A stretch of 64,000 bases of DNA from Cliona cf. orientalis (GCA_963930775.1 OZ005699.1:4175501-4239500), one strand, 5' to 3'. Shown: positions 17,304 through 32,300, numbered from the stretch's first letter. The notes: generated by a model from the letters alone, not told the origin. Numbers and translations: made by a program.

Positions 17304-20300
17304 ATGTACAGAGCCAGAACGTCGCGAGTCGGTGGTGGTCGAAGGAGCCGTGGATTCCGTGGTCGAGGAAGAAGGGGCTACTACCAAGGGAGAGCTCAAC
17401 ATTATCCTCCGCCTGGACCAGCTTCTCTGCCACCCGCCTCGAGCAGCTACGCTACTCCAGTCGAGAGTTTATCAAACCCAGCACTTGGCGCTTTGCCAAC
17501 TGAGGGAACCACTGCTAACGTTGAGAGACAGGATTCTACTCCCACTCTTAAAAATGCCTCATATACTGAATCAAATGCTCAGGTATTGCCGTCTGCAAAC
17601 CACGAGGAAGCGAATTTTATTGTACCGTTGCTGGCTCAGCAATCTAGCAGTGGTGAGAGTGTGTCTGCTGATAATACACACAATTCAGAGCAACTGCAAC
17701 AGCAACCACACCACGAAGATCAAGTTGAACATTCAGCTTCGAAAGAAGAACAAACAAAAGTTGATACGTCTTCATCTGAGAGTGGGGGCATCGTCGCAGT
17801 GGGTGAAACAAGCAGCAATGAGAAGAGTAGAGGACGTTCATCTAGTCCGACAGACTTGTATCTCTATGGACCTCAGTCTGATTTTAGTGAAAGGCCGGAG
17901 AGTTTGCTTGGAAAGAGAAAGGAGCCACTTCAGGATCCCCCTATGGATGGTGAGGAGAGGGAGGGAGAGGATGATCAACAGGAACAAAGTGATGCCACCA
18001 AGAAGCAAAAGGTAGTTTCCCATTGCATAGATGCATAGTATGACCTTTGTGTTCACACATGTTGTGTCAGCAAATAGAAACGAATTTTTTTTTCACTTGT
18101 CAATGTTTGCACCTTCAGGTACTAGTTGCCTTTTAGAAATTACCATAATAATATTATTATAGCGGGAAGCTTTGGTGAGGCTTCTAATTTCGCGAATTTG
18201 GTGTAGATAGCCAAGTTAAAAACTCTCCAATTGAACTTATGTAACATGTATGTGCGCCTATGGCTGTAAGAATTCAGATACCCACATTTAAACTTTACTA
18301 ATACCGACACCAGCCATTTTACCAAATTTAGTGCTCGCCAAAAGTGACCAGCTATACAGTCTAGTGGAGCCCCCTGGTTTATTGTACGTTTTGGTTTGCT
18401 CGTGTTTGAACTTGCCTTCATTTTCTTTCCTTCTAGACAACCCCTTCTTCTCCTGTACTCACTCCTGAGGTTATCCTAGAGATCAATAAGAAAGTGATTG
18501 GCATTGTCAAGAATGCACAGTATCAGGATGTCTATGTCTGCATACTCTGCCTTGCCCAAATCAACTCCACTGTGGTATGTTAAGTTTGCTATTATTGCCC
18601 AATTTCACCACCTGCTCTCATTGGTGAAATTTTTATCCGTGGGTTTTCTTTTATGAGAATAGAAATTTTGTGAGTATTACGAAGGTAGCTGGGCTTGGTG
18701 AAACTTTCAACTAGACAGTGTTTCACAGCATGACACAAGCAGTCAACATTATTATCATGTGCATGAAATAATGCTTGATTGTAGAGATACATTTTCTGTG
18801 AGTTTGTGCCTGGTGCAGTGCCCTACAATCTAGTTATGTACCCACACTACATGCCTTATGTATTCCTTTGATGAGAAGAAACCAGACATAGGTTCCTACT
18901 ACAGGTACAAGATGCAAAGGTTATTGAACAGGTGTGGCTGAGTTTTAGTGGGGTTCTCAATAATTGTACCGCCAGTATAAACTTTGTCCAGATACATGCA
19001 AAATTTATCCCAGTCAGTGATCGATACTCATGACCACTTTCCTGCTGATGATGGACAAAATTAATAATCACCAATATTTATAGTGCTTTCAGTACTACTG
19101 AAGTGCTGAAAGTAGTAGCTGGCCTAATAGTCATTGCATGATGGACGAGTGGGATAGTGGTTTGTGGTCAAGACTATGGGGTGGGGTGCTTATTTCATGG
19201 TCTATTTGTCAATCATGAAAATTTCCACCCGTTAATGCCTTTGTGATCATAGTAATGCATGTAGCAAGGAAGCTATTAGAGTGAGGGGAGTGATAAAAAT
19301 ATCACAGAATCATTATTCTCTACTGCTGTCCTGATCCACTATAATCCCATAATAATATACATGACCTTGTATGTTAACATAATTAGTGATCCAATAAATG
19401 AAACCACATGTGATTGATTTTACAGTAGTCTACAAATTCTCTAACTATTATGGTCATGACAGCAATCTGTATATGCTGCCCTTAGAACCTTGAGAAGCAC
19501 CTTGGGGCCTCTGAGCACATGCGTAGAGTTGGCTGTCTGCAGAGTCCACCTGCTGACAATGTCTATCATTTCTGTGAGGTGAGTGTTTTGTAGGAGTCTT
19601 GCTGTACACAGGGTTCTCTCTGAAGCATGTTAGGGTGGAGCAGCACCACCCTGATGTTCCTATATCTCCTTTGATGTAGTTGTTTTTATTCAACAAATCA
19701 CATTTTTGCTTTGACCTTTCAACTATTACCTTGCCAGTTTGAAAGACCTGGGGAGAAATGTATCTGAATGTGAAAATGTAAACCGCACATACATGTAATC
19801 ATATACCTAACCATTGTTTAAGTCACGTGAAGTACACAAACCTGTAGCACGTGTATTAACTTGAAATATGCAGCAGACTCACATTGACGTTCATCCATAT
19901 GGCCATTGTTAATATACCTTTCATTGTTTTTTTTGTGGACAGACTTGCTATGTGACTTGTCTGAATGAAGAGGTCTATTCAAATCACATCAAAGGGAAGA
20001 AGCACGCCAAGGTATATAGTCGAACAAAAGTACTATTGACTGGTGCATGGTCATGAGTGTTCCCTTTCCTTTGCAGAATGTACAGCTCTCCAGCAAGATC
20101 AAATGTGAGTTTACTAGGGCCCAGGCCCTACATGGTTACTGTACTTACATGTAGGTATCATTGTTCATGCTTTGTTTACTGCAATGTTATCTCAGATTGG
20201 TGTTGTTCACTGTAACCATAGGAATGTTGATATAGCGTTCCTCTTGCCTATAGCACATGCACAGCATGTGCAAACAGTAAACTATGAATTTCAACTATGC

Positions 20301-23300
20301 ACATGCGCAAGCATGTTGTGCAGGTGTACATGAAGGGGAAGCTGTCGTCCAAATTGCTAGTATACACTGTAGAATGGATTTACGACTCCATCACCATTTG
20401 CATGTATAATACTATTACTGACGGGATATAGTATGGAGGATAGCATCCTTCTTTTGCTATAAACAATATGTGTAAGTAATGTGCCACACACAATCCATTC
20501 CGTTCCTGTCCCATGTAGCCATGGTGATTGTCCCAGTGGGGGACACTCTGGAGGATCTTCTCAAGAGAGATGTTATCAAGTCAGGTGATGGTCTCACCCT
20601 CGGATTGTCTCAACACATGATGAAGTTCTTCACCATGGAGGGGCCTTTCATAGGTCTGTACTGTACTGTATTATTTTTATTTTTTTGTATGTTTTCTTAA
20701 TAAGGGCCTAATCAATGCTGTGCAATGAATATGCATGCAAGCGTACAAATTTAAGAGTTTGTGCAAGTGCATATCTGATGCTTATTGGATCTCAGCAGTG
20801 GATATTACTGGGTACTGCAGAGATATGCAATTTTTGTCAGTGTTTATCACTGACTACCAATGCTATCATTTGCTACTTGAGCTCATGAGCGAGAATATAC
20901 TGCAGTGCTGTTTCCTGCAGTATCTATCATCCCCCCCCCCCCTAAAATTGTTGGCCTACCATCTATTGGAAATTTGCCTAGGAAACTTTGGTTGCTAGAT
21001 GATGGCCAATAAATACATGTACTTATGCAAGTATCCTTCTGTATGCATGTACATGTATATTCAGCGCTGCTATACTTGGACATTTTGTGTCTTGCCAAGT
21101 GTGCATTGTGTCACCTCACACTGACCAATAGTGCTAGCATGTTAACAAAATCAATCTCCTTTCAAACCCTCATTTGTGTACCTATGGTTCATATAGACGA
21201 TAAATTTTTGAACTTCTGTTTCTCACCACATGAATGCTTACACATACACGATCGAACCCACTTTTATAATAATGTTATATCCTATAAGGCAGCCACTTCC
21301 TCACTGACTTTAAGTTAGTGAAGCAGCCACCTCTTTGCTGGTTTTTAGCCCACGGGGGGCAGTGGTAATGCTTATGGAGCTCATTTGGCTTATCTGCCAA
21401 ATGATAAGCCACTATTTCGGGTATATTATTACCCCTCGCACATGTGCTAGGGATAAAGTGAACAGTGTTGTCATCTGTCGTCTATCAGCACGAAATCACT
21501 AGCATTTAGACATCCGAACAAGTTGCCTCTGCTACTAAGCCATTGAAAATGGCAGTGTAACCTTGAGTTACTTCACACAGGCCATGAGCACTACACAGTT
21601 TGTTGGCTGTGCCTATCAATAGCACCTACATATACATAATACATATACCGTATTTATTTGAATAGTAGCCACGGCTACTATTAATTTCAGCCTTGCTGGA
21701 GTGTGGCTACTAATCGAGGGCGGATCTTATTCACGGGCGGCTTTTATTTATTTTTGAGGGATACCTTTGCGCCAATCCGGTGGTATCTTGTGATAGACTA
21801 GTTTTCTGGACTACTTTTCGAATAGTTGAGATATTATGATCGAAAAACAGCAGAGAACCAAGCCAGGGACGTCTTCTGTCATGCTTTTACCTCGAACTTA
21901 CGATCGTTCACGGTGTGCAAATGTGGCCACACCCACTTAATTGTGTTCACACATGCGTGCGGCTACTATTCAAGGGCGGCTACTATTTCTTTGGCGGAGC
22001 TCCAGGTGCGGCTACTATTCGAGGGCGGCTACTATTCGGGGTGCGGCTTCTATTCGAATAAATACGGTACATATACGTGTACATGTACATGTATACCTGA
22101 TCATGTCTGCAAATATGCACAACTTAAATAAGCAAGTAACGGCTATTACTGGTTATAATTGATTGCATGATACTGATTAGTAGTTGCTCTATAGTAGACA
22201 AGTATAAAAACAATTGAATAAAATTGAAGAATGAAGTAGGGATGGCAGGATCAAAAAGTACATAAACAAGAGATAATCACATTTACTATGCTTGCTTTTC
22301 TCCACTATTGTGTACCTATTAATCATGGTTGACGTGTTTGTTGAGTGTGGTATGTGGGAGACATGCATGCAGGCAGGTTATTCCCTAGTTGTCACGATGG
22401 TTCGGTTTATCAGTTTTGATTCAATCGCATCATAGTTATTACTGGATATTTTTGCACCCCTCAAAAAGCAAGCGTAGGGATGTATAGTAGATGTGATTAT
22501 CTCTTGTTTATGTACTTTTTGATCCTGCCATCCCTACTTCATTCTTCAATTTTATTTAATTGTTTTTATACTTGTTTCTGTTCTTTTTATTGCACTTAGT
22601 GTAATTTATCAATGCCATCTTACATGGTTTGCTCACAACTGCTGATTAAGTGGAATATGGGAGGTGCGCAAAATTCTTTGCCACGCCCCTCATTAACTTG
22701 CGATGAACAGGATGACAAAGAAGGCTGCTTTAGGCGGCCCAAGTAGTGATGAGACTTCTCGCTTAGGGAGAAAATCAAATTCTGTGTTTTACTGTTGGCA
22801 GCAGCTAGCTACCCGGCATAATTTATGATCTGTACTACGTTTTGAGTACGTTTTAATACCGCTGCTCGAGCCTTGTTCCTTCATATCTATGACCGATCCA
22901 GCGTAGCACTAGCGCTGCAAGCGCTAGTGAGTAGCTCGCCTATACCTAGCGCCTTACCGCTCCTCGAGTCTTGAACCTTCATATCCATGATCGGCCCAGC
23001 GTGCCGTTGCACGCGCTAGTGATGTACTAGCTTCGAACCCAGGCTCACTTTCGCTCGCCTATATAGCGCCTAGGGTCAGGCGCTGTCACATGACTTTACC
23101 ATGGCAACATATTCCGAGCATGCGCATTATAACACAAGATGGCGTATTAGACACACCCATTCGATAATGCGCCGTACACACCCACTATTACGTAACTGTC
23201 GAGATAACGCCAAACTAGCGTGCCACTGCACTGCGCACTACAAAATAGAGTGGATTTATACTCAAAGTAAGATGAGCGGTGGAGGCAGTCTTGAGTTAGC

Positions 23301-26300
23301 CCTGATAATGAAAAAGAAAGAAAGAAAGAAAGAAGAAAGATTGACAAATGGCCTATTTTTTGAACGTCTGGTTCTGACGTGTACAATTGTTTTGATGAAT
23401 GATCTTGGTCTTGTTAGATGCACAATCTGCTGATGATTCTGATTTTTACACTTAGAAATTTCACAAAATTACCTATTTTGAGATATTTGGGTATTTATAA
23501 TGTATTACATATATGGCATATCTGGACCATCCCTACTTATAGAGTCTACCGACTCTATGATGCAGTGTGCAAGGTACATTATGTGCTCTGGACAGCTATT
23601 GTAATGACTGCACATACTGTATTCACTCGATCCGATGCTGCAGCTACTATTTATTTCATCACCTGAGTTTATGCAGCGTTAATTATTAATACCAGTAGCT
23701 ACCAGAGAGGCAGTCTGTTAGAGAAGCAGTCGATTGACACCACTAAACTAAGAGATTCTGGTCCCTTTGCTAATATAGAAGGAGGTTAGAACTTGTTCTA
23801 AAGGACTACTAAGTATGTTTAGACTACAGTGGTCACAAATACATAAGTGTCTAACCTACTTAGAATGCTTACAACTTAGAAAGCCTACAACTTAGAATGC
23901 TTGTTTTTATGTCCTCAGGCAACCACTGTTGAATTGGCCAGATAGCGCATAGCGCATGCGTTGTCGAAGATGTCCACGTTGGCGGAAATGTCGCCAACGC
24001 CCATTGTAGAGTCTCCGCCTACAGCTTCATTGAAGTAGTCGTCGTAGCGTTCTCGACCAAGTAAGTCGACGAGTCCAGCCTCGCTAGTAAGTTCTGAATT
24101 GGTAGCCATTATGAACGCTTTCTGTTTACATTATTGAATAGGATCCAGTGCCATGGAAACCAGTAGTGTCGCCGTGCGCGCGGCGCTATAGTCTAAATCG
24201 GTTAGACACGGATCCAGTGCCATGGAAACCAGTAGTGTCGCCGTGCGCGCGGCGCTATAGTCTAAATCGGTTAGGCACTTCAGCCAATGGGATCTACGGG
24301 AGTTAGAATTCTTCAGACGCGTCATAAAACCCTCGGGCTATCGCCCTCGGGATTTTATGTGCGTCTTCAGAATTCTAAATCCCGTAGATCCCTTGGCTTC
24401 AGCGTCTAACCTATATATTGTTACTTTAAACCTGCCTTTGAGAACAAGCTGCGAGGCATATTCACGTGCTAACATGCTTCTCGATCGAATAGTAGGCGTG
24501 GCACAGCTACTATTGGAGAGCAACGACTACTTTGTTCATACAGTAATTTTTGATAAACATGTAAGTAATTACTGCATTGCTTTTAGATGGTTCTATGTAG
24601 CCTGGTAAATAATTAGTAAGGTGTCGATACTAACACAGGCTAAAAAGGGGAATGTGGAAAAGAACCGGGAAGCCGCTGGGAATCGAACCCAGGTTCAGTT
24701 GGTAGGATAAGCCGGTTCCAACATCTTACTCCCAAATGGTTAGGCCTGCATTGGTAGTGGCATCTGGGACGGATATGTCCTATTTTGCCTTGTTCTGTCC
24801 AACTGATTCAGGGTTAGCTATCCCAAGAGCTTTGATTTGAATGGGGTCTTTGTCTAGTATTTCTACTTGCTCAAAGATACCGTAGTGCTAGAAATTTATG
24901 CGTGTATAAAACATTGCGATTCTTTAAATTTTCAGTATTTTTCTTAGCAATGCGAATTTTAATAATGCGAGTTTCTCCTGAGTCCAGGTAACACTGATCA
25001 AGTTCTAGCATCACTGACAGTGACATGCACATGAAGCTTTCAGCTTGCCTTGCCAGTCTAGTGCTCCTAAGTTCGCCATGCATAGACATTTATGATAATT
25101 TTTCAGAATCTAAAGTCATCTGACTCACCGGCAAACTATTCTTCCTGTTCAGATCCAGTTTTTTCTAAAGTACACTCGCCTTGTGTTGCATACTAACGTG
25201 GGCGGGCACCAATTGAAATAAAATGCGTTGTTGAAATCATTGCGATATTAAATAATGCGATCACTTAGCAACTCGCATTTTTCGCATTAATTAATAGCGC
25301 GCATTTATTTCTAGCACTACGGTATGGCCTTGCTTTCAATTGTTGCCAGCTCAGGCAAATCAAATTTAGTGTTAGGGAGTTTAATTTGGGTGTGTCCATT
25401 TCAAAGTTTTAGAGCACTTGTTTGATTGAATGACACAGTTACTGAGTTACCTGATCTTGCTTTGCCCTGTCAAATCCAACTACTCTTATCACTGCATGGC
25501 CCTCCGTGAGCTCCGCATCAATTGAAGTGCTGTTGTCTTTGTTAGGGGAAACTGCTGTAATGGCTCCTTCAACTATTGCACGAGACTCGGTGGATTTGAT
25601 CTTCCTTTGGAGTTAATTCTAATGTTTTGCGATAGTGTTACATGTATATCTGTTGACAGGTCCAGATTGTCCTCAAGTGCTGGGGCATACTTTGCCATTG
25701 CAGTGGGCTGGTCTGGATTTGATGAGTGTCTGTGGACAATGTAATATCTGGTAGAAGGACTGGAAACGTTCAATTATTGTATGTACACCATCCACATTAC
25801 GAGAAAGTGACGTCACACTACTGCTCACGTAATGTATGCTACACTGTATATACGCGCGCTAATTCAGCACGGGGCTTTATGAATTTTACACCAGTATGCA
25901 GCTGAGCTGAACTGGCCACTGGAGGCTACAGATCCGAAGCTAGCTCTTCTAGTAGTGACGGTGGTAACGCCAGTGATGACAATTGCTCGATCAGAGGCTA
26001 GTAGTATCTACACTAGTTCTAGCAGTGATGATGAATGTGATGATGTTACTGGATGTACTTTAGTAAAGAAGTGTAAGGTAGGCTTACAGTTGATTCTTGT
26101 ACAGTACCAAAAATCTTGATGTTACCTGTAGGAATGCCATCCTTTTGTATAGCTACATGTAACTTACAATTTGGTCCATATAAAGCACCAGAAATCTATC
26201 AGCTTTATCTGTAGAGTAACATTGTTCAAAAATTAAGTACGTGTACCTATAAATTCATCTATTAGGAAATTCATGCAAAAAGTAGATACTTAACCACATT

Positions 26301-29300
26301 TGCCAAAGTACTGGCAGAAACTGTTCGACGGTAGGGTTCTCATTTCCTCCTCCCCTGTGCCGCTGCTTTGAAAAGTACCTTTCAATTGGATCCTGGCAGA
26401 ACACTTCACTTAATATGTAGCGACCACTGTTTTCAAACAAAGTTCTTCTGTGCTGCAAAAAGTTCCTTCATCATCTTAATTCCAACTCCCACTCATTCAG
26501 GTAGCCCAAAAAATCTCTTCAACCACTGCAATTAACCACAATTAAAATCTAAAAACAGAATTTCTTACCTTAAAACGCCAATCGTTACATTTACGATAAG
26601 GAGCACAGCTGTCCTTTCTTTTTAACTCCAAAGGATTTTTGACATTTAAACAGTTAAAGAATAGTCCATTATCTAGATAAACTTGTACGTCTCCTGTGTC
26701 TCCTCCCTGTCCATGAACTGGAGTGCACTGGCTACAGATTCACTGAGCACCTAAATAAAAATAAACAATGAATTTGAAACCAAGAGACAGAGAGATGCAT
26801 GCATGACCATAGCCTAGCCTTTTATTTTACTTACTTACGCTGCAAGGCTAACTTTCATCCTTGAATACGAGTTGAGCCATACATGGTCACGCTTAAGTTT
26901 ATGGCATAGCCGAACACCTGGAGTCTTTGTGTCTGCTTCCAAAAGATACAGTGCTTCAATGTGCTTCCAGGATATTGTGTGACCATTTTCTGTGTATTAG
27001 ATAGCATGATAATATTATTGTATGATTTTAAACAAATTTTGTGTAGCTACCTTCAGCTCCTGAGATATCTTGTGAGCAAATGAATTGCTGAAACAGTTTC
27101 TCGCAGTTTTGATCAGGTGCGGGAAATCATAAAATAGGTACACATCTCTCTCTGCAAATAGGTTCTTGGTGATGAATGGAATGGATAATTTTTTTCCATC
27201 TTCGCTAAAGCAGCAGAGGTGAAAAAAATGCCGGTTATGTGAAGCACCATCTGCTGTCACTGCAACAACTGGTAGATCACTGAGCTCAAGGCATTCAGTG
27301 ATATTCCAGACCATTGGAAAAAGCTTGTAGCCTGTCAACTGAACAATGGGAAACGCACCTATCATGAAAGCAAATGATGGATGGAAGATTGGCCTGATCA
27401 TAAACACTAGCATGTTTTTAGCCAACTGAGGAGTTTGCTCACCACCACTGCCTTCACAAGGAGATGAAAGGGATCGATCTTGTGATTGGCTTGACCAAAG
27501 TCACAGAATCCAACAAGTCACCCTGTGCTTTTCAGAACACTAGTTCACCCTTCATCAAACGGTAGTGTAAACTGTCTCTCATTCTCGCTCACACTTTCCT
27601 GAGACATGACCTTCTTTGCTTGCTCAATATACTCGAACTGCACACCGCTGTGAGCAGAAAGCCAGAACTCATAACATTTTGATAAGCTACTCTGGAGGAA
27701 TAGAAGAGATTTAGTGCAAACCGAATAACAAGTGGGTGCCAACGCATCTGACGCTTGTTCTGAAGTGAATTGTACTTTTTCTGCTCCCGCCAAAGGATAT
27801 ACTGTGGAGAATCTTTGCCATAGTTCGTTCTGATCTCTGGTGTAACATCGTCTATCAACATCCGTATATCACAGTCATCTTCTTCATTGATCTTTGCTCC
27901 TTCCTTTCTAATCACTTTCTTTGCCAATCTCTTGTACTTTCTTTTGATCACCTTCCTAGACTTCTGTACATTCTTCAATCGCTCCGCCAATTCGTCCTTG
28001 TTCAAATAATTGTAACTTGTGTGGCTGTTGTCTGCTATTGATGATGAGGGATCAGAGTTGTTATATCTGCTTCGTTTTACTCGTAAATGTGCCCTAAAAC
28101 AACTGCATCTTTGGCATCTCACTCACTTTGCACCAGAGCTGCAAGGCCGACATAAGAGGTCACACTCCTGCATTCTGATTGTTCGTTCATATCTGCATCC
28201 ACTCACTATTACATTGCATGTGTCATCAAATATTGCTGCAATCTCCTTATTCTCCCCTCTAAAGCTTCCCCCTTCACGTTCAATAGATCTTTAAAACTAG
28301 GATCAGGGTTTCCAGCACATATCAGAGCAGATGCAACTTGTTGCAGTATAAACGGGGAGCGTATATCAGTGACACATTGCGGTAGGTCAGAAAAAACTTT
28401 CTGATTTAGCAGGATTCAGTAGCTGGCCACCTCATGAACATGCCATGAGAAATCTGAGCAAACCATTACAGTACGTTCTATCCTAGGCTGACACTCAGGT
28501 TCCTTTAGTACAGTGAAAAGTTGCAGTGAGCTTTCAAAGATGATGGTGGTCCACTCGTCAATATTCTCTTCCTGAAGTTGGTCATAAAGCATCAAATTGG
28601 GGTGATTCCTTTGCAGCACTCCCTCCTTAAGCTGTTGTAGATCAGTAGTGGGATTATTCAATGGGATAGGAGGTGGAGGTATGTTCTCCTTGCTGTTTTG
28701 TTTTTTTTTCCTGGTGTCGTTTTTCCTCCTGTCAAACAGATGTCTTCAGTTCTTTTTAGCCTTTGGCATTATGCCATATTTAAACAGCAAATACTGAAGT
28801 CACTGAATGTGTCAGAATCATGCAAATCATATCTCCCAGTAGGATGTTAGTTAACTCTTTTATAAATAATCGACAACAAAACTTTAGAACCTATAGCTTC
28901 TATGATTTGGTTACACAAAGTAAGACCATTTGCCTTAGGAAGTTTTTCATGGCATACTTGAAAGAGGGGCAAGCATTATAAAATAATATAATCTCATGGT
29001 GCAGACCAATGTGCACTACACTAAATTATTAGCTAGAGTCTATGGAATTGTTCTTCCTTTGCAGTGATGTTACACAAAGTTTCCAAGTCCTACTGTTACC
29101 TCACTAACTTGATATTAGTATTAATACTGTGGCCTCATATTAACGTACGCTTACCTGCGCACTATCTCAGCCAACAAAGGGTTCCAAACTGCACTTGAAG
29201 AGCCGCTAATGAGGTTGAAGTGGCTGACGCTGTGGACACTAGTGGTGTGGTTACTATCTCCACACTGCCTCAGTTACTAGCGTCAAAACCGTAACGAGGA

Positions 29301-32300
29301 GTAGTGATTAAGTATACCTGTGTTCGACATTAAGCCGACAACGCTAGAATTAGGCTGGCTTCATTGAAGTTACCCAGTATCAAACTAGGCATGTTAGCGA
29401 TGGAGATACGGCCTACATATAGATTATCCACATCACCTTAGTGATGGCCATATGCATGCATGCAGCTACTTTTATTTTTTCTATAAGTCATAGGCGCAGC
29501 TATTTGATGCAATATTATAATCCAGTCAGGGTTTCATCTAGTGACAAACATTTTGGGGTGGAAGCGTAACAAATGACTGGGCGTATGTAGCACGTCAATT
29601 TCCTTGGATATATTTTTTCTAAGAGTTTAATTCCTCCAAATTTTTTCAGGTAATCTTTGTTGAAAAAGAAATGCTAGCTTCTCTATAGTGGTTTGATTTT
29701 GTGACTTGTGATATTGCTATGTAATTAAAATCAAATTCTTCAGGGGGGAGCTTCCCCCCTCCTCCCAATTGGATGAAACCCTGCTAGTGCAGCCTCTATA
29801 CTAAAAACATACCATTATTGCATATTTTCAATGTATACCAAACTTGTATGTACATATGCATGTATACATGCATTTGCACAGTATTGATGGATGTACATGT
29901 AGTTGAACTTTTCTATTCAAGACACCCCGAGTAATACCATTTTTCTAACCACAACTCACTGTTGTCCTGACGGCAAAAAAAATTACAGGACCAGCCATGA
30001 AATAAGGATACCTCTTTGATGAGGACACTTCGCAGGTGTCTGCAATAGAGAGGTTCCACTGTACCTACATGTACGTACATGCATGTGTGTGTATTAATTA
30101 AGAGTGCAGTACTCTTGATTAGCACACACACACACTCATTCATTGAACTGCATTCTTGGTGTATTATCAGGGTTGCAGTATGCTGAGGAGGTTGGTGTTG
30201 AGGATGATCCTTGCCCCAGCTATCGTTGCACTGTGTGCACTACATCCACTGTTGGTGGGAACCAGGCACTCCACTTCACCTCTACAGCACACCGTATGAA
30301 TGTGCTGGTGAGACAAACACTCCCTCCCTTATCACACATTTTTGAGGGTGAAATTTTGAGAGTGATCATAATTTTTCCTCAATATTGAGTTTACTGAAAC
30401 ATGCAACAGACCTTTACATTTACATGTACATACCGTAAACTCTGGTTATTAAGCGCACATTATTTATCAAGCACATGCTCTCTTCTCGCCATTAGCTATC
30501 GTTTATTAAGTGTATGTAGGCATGGCGTTCTATGAACCCTGACCTTGACCTCAACAACTGGCTGGAAAGTGTGTGGAGTACAGATATCTTTGAAGATATT
30601 ATGATGGCCATGAATAACGCTGTCATGCAAGAAGAGAGTCTTCAGACAAATCGCCAGCACTCATCATCTTGAGTGGGACCTGTAAACGTTAACGCACTCG
30701 ATCAATCAAGCTAGCTAGCACTAGCGTGCCCAAATGTTTATGAGCATGATTATGCATCTTATAAGCGCATATCCTTTTTAAGTGCATACTACCATTCCGT
30801 TTACCGTTATAAGTGCATATGCTTATTAACCAGAGTATATGGTATGTATGAAGGTATCTGATGTATAACATGTACGTATTATACATCATGTACTGTGTAC
30901 CCATAGACAAGTAGCAGTTCCCAGTTGACATTGCTGCAGTGATTGGTTGATGCCACTATAACTACCTTTCAATCCCAATTTAGCTTCATGTACATGTACA
31001 TGTATGCCCATACAAAAGAACAACTCTCAAAATTTACCTCTCAAAAATATCCATACTTCTGTATCACATTACATAATGTTATTATTTATGTGGTGTGACA
31101 TGCATTTTGTGGGTGTGCCTCTTATAATTGATATGCTTAAAAATTAGCCAAGTATCCTGTATTGTTTAGGTTTGTCCCTAGGCCCATTCTTGGCTTGTCA
31201 ATATTGCATGCAGATTTCACATAATAAAGATCAGGGACGCCCGGCGTAACTATTATTGGCCAAGCAGCCTTTCATGTTCACTTCTGTAAGAGTGGGAGAA
31301 TCTTCAGTCTTTGATACTGCCAGACCCCTGCCCTCCCATTATGCCTTGGTCACAGTCTTGGGTGTGTAGTGGAGATATTCCACTGTTAGCCCCCATCAGC
31401 AGATGTGCAATCAGCCAATGTACACTATATTAAATTTTCTAGAAGGAAAGTTTCAACTTTCACAGTTCAGATAATTGACTAACTGTGAAAATTATTCCCA
31501 TCTAATAAGCACATGGGCATGATTGCACATGTCAACGAAAGGTAAACAGATTGCCTATCCAAAACCTAAGCCCCTACAAGTTTTCCACTATAATATGTGT
31601 GACTTGGTACTACTGTATTATACATGGTGCCAAACAATGAATGATTAGCCATATTATTTTTATCTAACCAACAAGCTTGGTTACTCAACATGTCTGCCAC
31701 TCTGGAGCTAATTTTTTGGGGAAGGGGGGGGGTAATATTATTACTGGTATGCACAAATTGTGTGAATATTTTATCACATAAGCTTTTATGTTCCTTGTAG
31801 AAAAAGGATTACCCAGACAAGTATGCTGTTGCTAAGGAGACCATGCAGTCTGCTGAGAAGAAGAGTGAATTGAGCACCAAGCTGAGAGAGATCTGTGCTG
31901 AGATAGAGTCCAAGGACGGAAGGAAAATAGAATTGATCAAGAGAGTGATTATTAGCGGTTTCAAAAAAGGTATGGATGTATGTAATTGCGTAGCAAGTAT
32001 GCATGTTATTGTCGCCAAACGATGGACACTTGAAACTCAAGGAAGTAGGTACATGTACCTGTTCCTCATAAGCTCTGTAATCACTTGTACCAAGGGCTCA
32101 TTGTGTGATGATTACCAGTATCATAGGCAAGCTCCCACTCTCAGGTAAGCACTCGCTTTGACGATAAAAAAAATGATTGGAGAGTGCCCACTCTCGAATA
32201 AGCATCCAATCCAGACCCGTACGGCAAGTTTTTACATGCCTAAGGGCATTTGTATCTAGGGACACATTCCACCAATGGTAGGTACACATAAAGCCAAAGG

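Larger units (their letters stand above)
20654..30170. other. 9.5 kb intron rich in mobile-element remains
   Basis: This is intron 6 of the zinc-finger gene; the donor ATAG|GTCTGT and acceptor TATCAG keep phase 1. Its contents are listed separately: a TIR element at 21646, an inverted repeat at 22198, a tandem-repeat/hairpin block at 24141, a tRNA-like fragment, a TIR element at 24878, a P-like transposase relic at 26255 and a TIR element at 29527. No complete host gene was seen inside. Confidence 0.6.

Noticed and set aside
21826-22162. ORFs of 101 and 73 codons
   Set aside because: They fall inside the TIR element at 21646..22069 and read its internal tandem units.
24665-24750. Functional tRNA gene
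   Set aside because: A T-arm and B-box are clear, but no acceptor or anticodon stem can be formed; better seen as a SINE-type remnant.
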